This document shows, one piece after another, positions 60,921-64,000 of a stretch of 64,000 nucleotides of DNA (position 1 is the first letter of the stretch; each line of letters opens with the position of its first letter). The DNA comes from Lithospermum erythrorhizon (taxonomy: Eukaryota > Streptophyta > Magnoliopsida > Boraginales > Boraginaceae), in the NCBI GenBank assembly GCA_019722365.1, contig JADFUC010002313.1, positions 434,001 through 498,000 on the forward strand, written 5' to 3'. The translations under genes were made by a program, and so were the position numbers. The notes beneath the pieces are model-generated. The model saw nothing but the letters and a program-made list of their open reading frames with translations, had not been told where the DNA came from and made no database searches.

Positions 60921-62674
60921 ACAGCATGTATCACTGGTGCAGTGGCGCTTCAGTCGCATCTATTTGGAGTTTGGACTACCGCTATCTGTTAGAGAAGTGT
61001 GCAAGATTTGGAATGCCTGATGCAATGAGGATTGGAAGGCATAGAAGGGTGTCTTATCAGGAGACCCTCTCTCTTATTTGCACTTAGTTTCTCAAATGAA
61101 ACAACATGGTTTTGCAGGCTACTATTATTTATTTGATTTTGTGGGGTGTTTCTTTGATTTCGTGGGGGAAAGAGGAGGTTGTCATCATTAGTATTTGTTT
61201 TGATAATCATCAGTGTCATCCCTTGGAACCCCCCTCCCTGTTGTCTCTTCTCTTCTTGAATTCCTTTAGCCTTCACATTTCTCTCATTTGTATCTAGTTT
61301 GTGTATAGATTGTAAAAGAAACAATTTCCTTGCTAATGATATTAAATATTTGTCTAATCTCCATAATCCGATTCAGTTGTTTATTGACCGGATCTTCTGT
61401 ATCGATTGGTGTCTTGATACATGACAATACAAATAATAAGTTCTCACATGTGCAACTTTTAAAATATAAAAATGTTTTTTATTTGATGTAATCAATTCAC
61501 ACTCATTACAAAGTGAGAGTTATGTTACAGATGCAGGCTATCTTAAGGTATTGCTATGCTAAATATAGATTCCAAATGTGTATATACAAGCAAAACAACC
61601 TATATTTTTTCTTGATCTTTTTACTTCATCATCAAAGGTAATACTATATTTACCAAGTGCACAGAGAATTGTACAGAATCGGAATTTCATTTCAATTACA
61701 AATCCGAAAAAACAAACTAGTATTTTGCAAGAACAAAAAAGTCCTCAAATAGAAATTATATTAGGCTGACATCAGGAGCGGAACTAGGATTAAAAAGTAA
61801 TGATATCCTACACTTACAAGCAAGGCGGACCATAGGTCGGGGCTTTAGGCTAACCAGGACCTCGGCTCTTCTAATTTTTTAAAGTCTTATTTTATTTGAG
61901 CTCCAAGCGTTTAAAAACAGTTGTTTATAAAAATTAGCAATTTGTAAAATATTTTATTACACCCACCCTACAATTTTGTTATTATTCCTCTTGATTGTGA
62001 GTGAAATAATTATAAACGATAAATAAACCATATTAAAAATGAATTCTTTTTTTTTTTGAATTATGATTGATAAGTGCAATACTAATTGGTCTAAAATAAA
62101 AGAAAAATATGTAATTGAAAATGGCAACTGAGAAAAGATAAGCCAAAAAAGTTGTAGAAGTGGATTTACCCAAAATCATGTTATACTACTTTACTATTCA
62201 GAGTATTATAACTTTTTTTATTTTTATTTTAAGATATTGGACATGTAACAATTTTAACCTTCATTTAATATTAATTAATGATCCAAAGGTTTATTTTTTA
62301 TTTTTATAACATATCATTCATTAATCTTTTTATTTCATGGTTACACATAATTTCTCAAAACTAGAAACTTTATTATGTATGTACTATTTCATGGAAAATA
62401 TTTGATTTCATTAATTGAGGGTATTGAAAAAATATGGTATAAAATAGTTAATGTGCTTATGAAAATTGAGATAAAGGAAGCTGGTTAAACGACTTATAAT
62501 TTGAATAAATACTATAAAATGAAAATTGGTTAAGCGACTAAAAGATATTTGTATAGGTTATAATAACAAATATAAATGTTCAACCTCATTAACTAAATTA
62601 AAATAAGAACATATGAGTATATTGAAATAAATATTACGTAATTTAAAATATTTTAAAAAAATTAATGAAAAATT
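60921..62674. other. UBP12 3' UTR and AT-rich spacer
   Basis: The 3' UTR extends to roughly 61340 (AATGATATTAAATATTTG). Beyond it the DNA is AT-rich, with a short GC-richer patch at 61815-61870. No gene is supported. Confidence 0.45.
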
Positions 62675-63460
62675 GGACTTTTAAATAAAATATGTTCATA
62701 ATTAATATTATTATTTTGAAAAATATCTAAAAGTTAAATCTAAATGGACAATTGTAATTATCTTACACATCGTAGAATTTTCATGACTCATATATAAGGA
62801 AACTTCTATACATTAAAATATATATATGCTCAAAACAACAATTTATAGTTATTTCTTTGGAAACAAAAAACTTTACAATTACATTAATGTTTCGTTTCTA
62901 TAAATTCAAAAATAGAATTTTTTTGATATTTCGTAGAAAACGTTTAGAAATCTTAATGTATAGGTTCAAATCATTTTGTCGCATGTTCAAAAGTGAACTC
63001 TGCATGAAAAAAATCAAATTAGTTATGATATATACAAGGCTAAAAATTTAGGCACAAAATTAGACTTTTAAATAAAATATGTTAATAATTAATACTATTA
63101 TTTTGAAAAATATCTAAAGTTAAATCTAAATGAACTTGATTGTAATTATCTTTACAGCTGGTAGAATTTTCATGACTCATATATAAAGGAGACTTCTATA
63201 CATTAAAATATATATATTCTCAAAACAAAAATTTATAGTTATTTCTTTGGAAACAAAAAACTTTACAATTACATTAATATTTTTTGTTTCTATAAATTTA
63301 AAAATAGAATTTTTTTGATATTTCGTAGAAAACATTTAGAAATCTTAATGTATAGGTTCAAATCATTTTGTCGCATGTTCAAAAGTGAACTCTGCATGAA
63401 AAAAATCAAATTAGTTATGATATATATACAAAATAAAAATTTAGGCGCAAAATTAGATTT
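62675..63460. repeat. Two tandem copies of a 388-bp AT-rich unit
   Basis: GACTTTTAAATAAAATATGTT starts copies at 62675 and 63063, and a fragment resumes near 63449. The copies are nearly identical over long stretches, for example TTTATAGTTATTTCTTTGGA, TTTTTTTGATATTTCGTAGA and GTTCAAAAGTGAACTCTGCA. The paired short ORFs at 62857 and 63315 are just the two copies of one reading frame in this unit. Confidence 0.92.
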
Positions 63461-63879
63461 GGCTCTATTGAATATTAAGTTACTACAGAAACATTAGTAT
63501 TAAGTTACTCACCACTCACCTTCAACCTTCTCTTCAATTCTTTAACTTTTCTAACTTACAATTTTTTAACACCAAAATTTATATTCAAAACTTCCATCAA
63601 CACATTTTTTTCTAGAGCTTCATTACATACACATATCTTGGAAGCAATCATATTTATCATAATCAGTATAAAAGTTAATTCACCACATAGTAGATTCTAC
63701 AATTGTGAATAAAGTTAAGTCTCTTCTTAAACGCATCACGGAAAGAATAGTTAAAATACTAGTGCGATGCTGGTTTTGGACTGCCAAACATATGATTGCT
63801 AGAAGATATTTAGTGTGTTCTGTTGAATGATTTAACATAATATTAAAACACACTGAAATAGAATATTTTTTTTCCTCCT

Positions 63880-63888
63880 AATATATAT
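63880..63888 (+). promoter_or_regulatory. Possible TATA box of the right-edge gene
   Basis: AATATATAT lies 32-40 bp upstream of the ATG at 63920. If used, the leader would be only a few bases long, so it may be fortuitous or the start codon may lie further downstream (a second Met, in the same frame, follows at 63941). Confidence 0.3.
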
Positions 63889-63919
63889 GCTCCACTTTCT
63901 AGTGGATGACCGTGTAAGC

Positions 63920-64000
63920 ATGAAGCTTAATCTTCAATGGATGAGAACTTCTTTCCTTCTTCTATTATTGGCTATGGTTTGTTTCTCCTGTTGTGTACAT
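63920..64000 (+). CDS. N-terminus of a probable secreted protein, truncated by window end
   Basis: The reading frame from ATG at 63920 stays open to the window edge (27 codons). It begins with MKLNLQWMRTS, then a hydrophobic run FLLLLLAMVCFSCCV, which is a good signal-peptide shape. A later in-frame Met (MRTS) would also leave a signal peptide. The family cannot be identified because the mature protein is outside the window. Confidence 0.45.
   Translation, partial: MKLNLQWMRTSFLLLLLAMVCFSCCVH

Noticed and set aside
62857..63497. Two near-identical short ORFs that looked like duplicated small proteins
   Set aside because: They are the same frame in two copies of an AT-rich 388-bp tandem unit. 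Lys/Phe-rich composition fits random AT-rich translation.

Overview
The window is nuclear DNA of a flowering plant, most likely a eudicot. It has intron-rich genes with GT-AG introns, AT-rich intergenic DNA, MITE-like repeats with Stowaway-type CTCCCTCC ends, and a full set of plant housekeeping proteins. I cannot assign genus or family from sequence alone. All family names come from recognising protein motifs by eye. No database search was run. Exon boundaries were read from splice sites, and each multi-exon model was checked to keep one open frame.

Layout, left to right. (1) 140-7999 (+): 3' part of a large membrane protein resembling Arabidopsis At5g58100. (2) 8937-10178 (+): intronless ELC/VPS23 (TSG101-like) ESCRT-I subunit. 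(3) 11475-13813 (-): OCT7/NiaP-like major facilitator transporter. (4) A transposon-rich gap, 13.8-16.1 kb. (5) 16151-19217 (-): PP2C phosphatase with a TIR element in its last intron and a minisatellite in its first. (6) 20101-22526 (-): ten-exon class P alcohol dehydrogenase (ADH1). (7) 24445-27657 (-): LRR receptor pseudokinase. (8) 29058-30951 (-): membrin Golgi SNARE. (9) 33436-36902 and 40338-43830 (+): tandem duplicate genes for cobalamin-independent methionine synthase, each with a leader intron. (10) 44348-45442 (-): early-nodulin-like phytocyanin with an unusual repetitive Pro/Trp/Phe tail. (11) 46.7-48.3 kb: two adjacent related inverted-repeat elements. (12) 49198-60920 (+): 32-exon UBP12/13 deubiquitinase. 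(13) 62.7-63.5 kb: a 388-bp tandem repeat. (14) From 63920: start of a gene for a probable secreted protein that runs off the window.

The genes are not an operon or an obvious pathway cluster. The one real functional group is the pair of methionine synthases, which arose by tandem duplication and seem to have exchanged sequence in exon 9. I found no convincing wholly new system. The points most worth following up are the gene-conversion-like tract between the methionine synthases, the missing canonical splice donor after UBP12 exon 2, the repeat-built leader introns, the phytocyanin tail, and several unclassified inverted-repeat elements.
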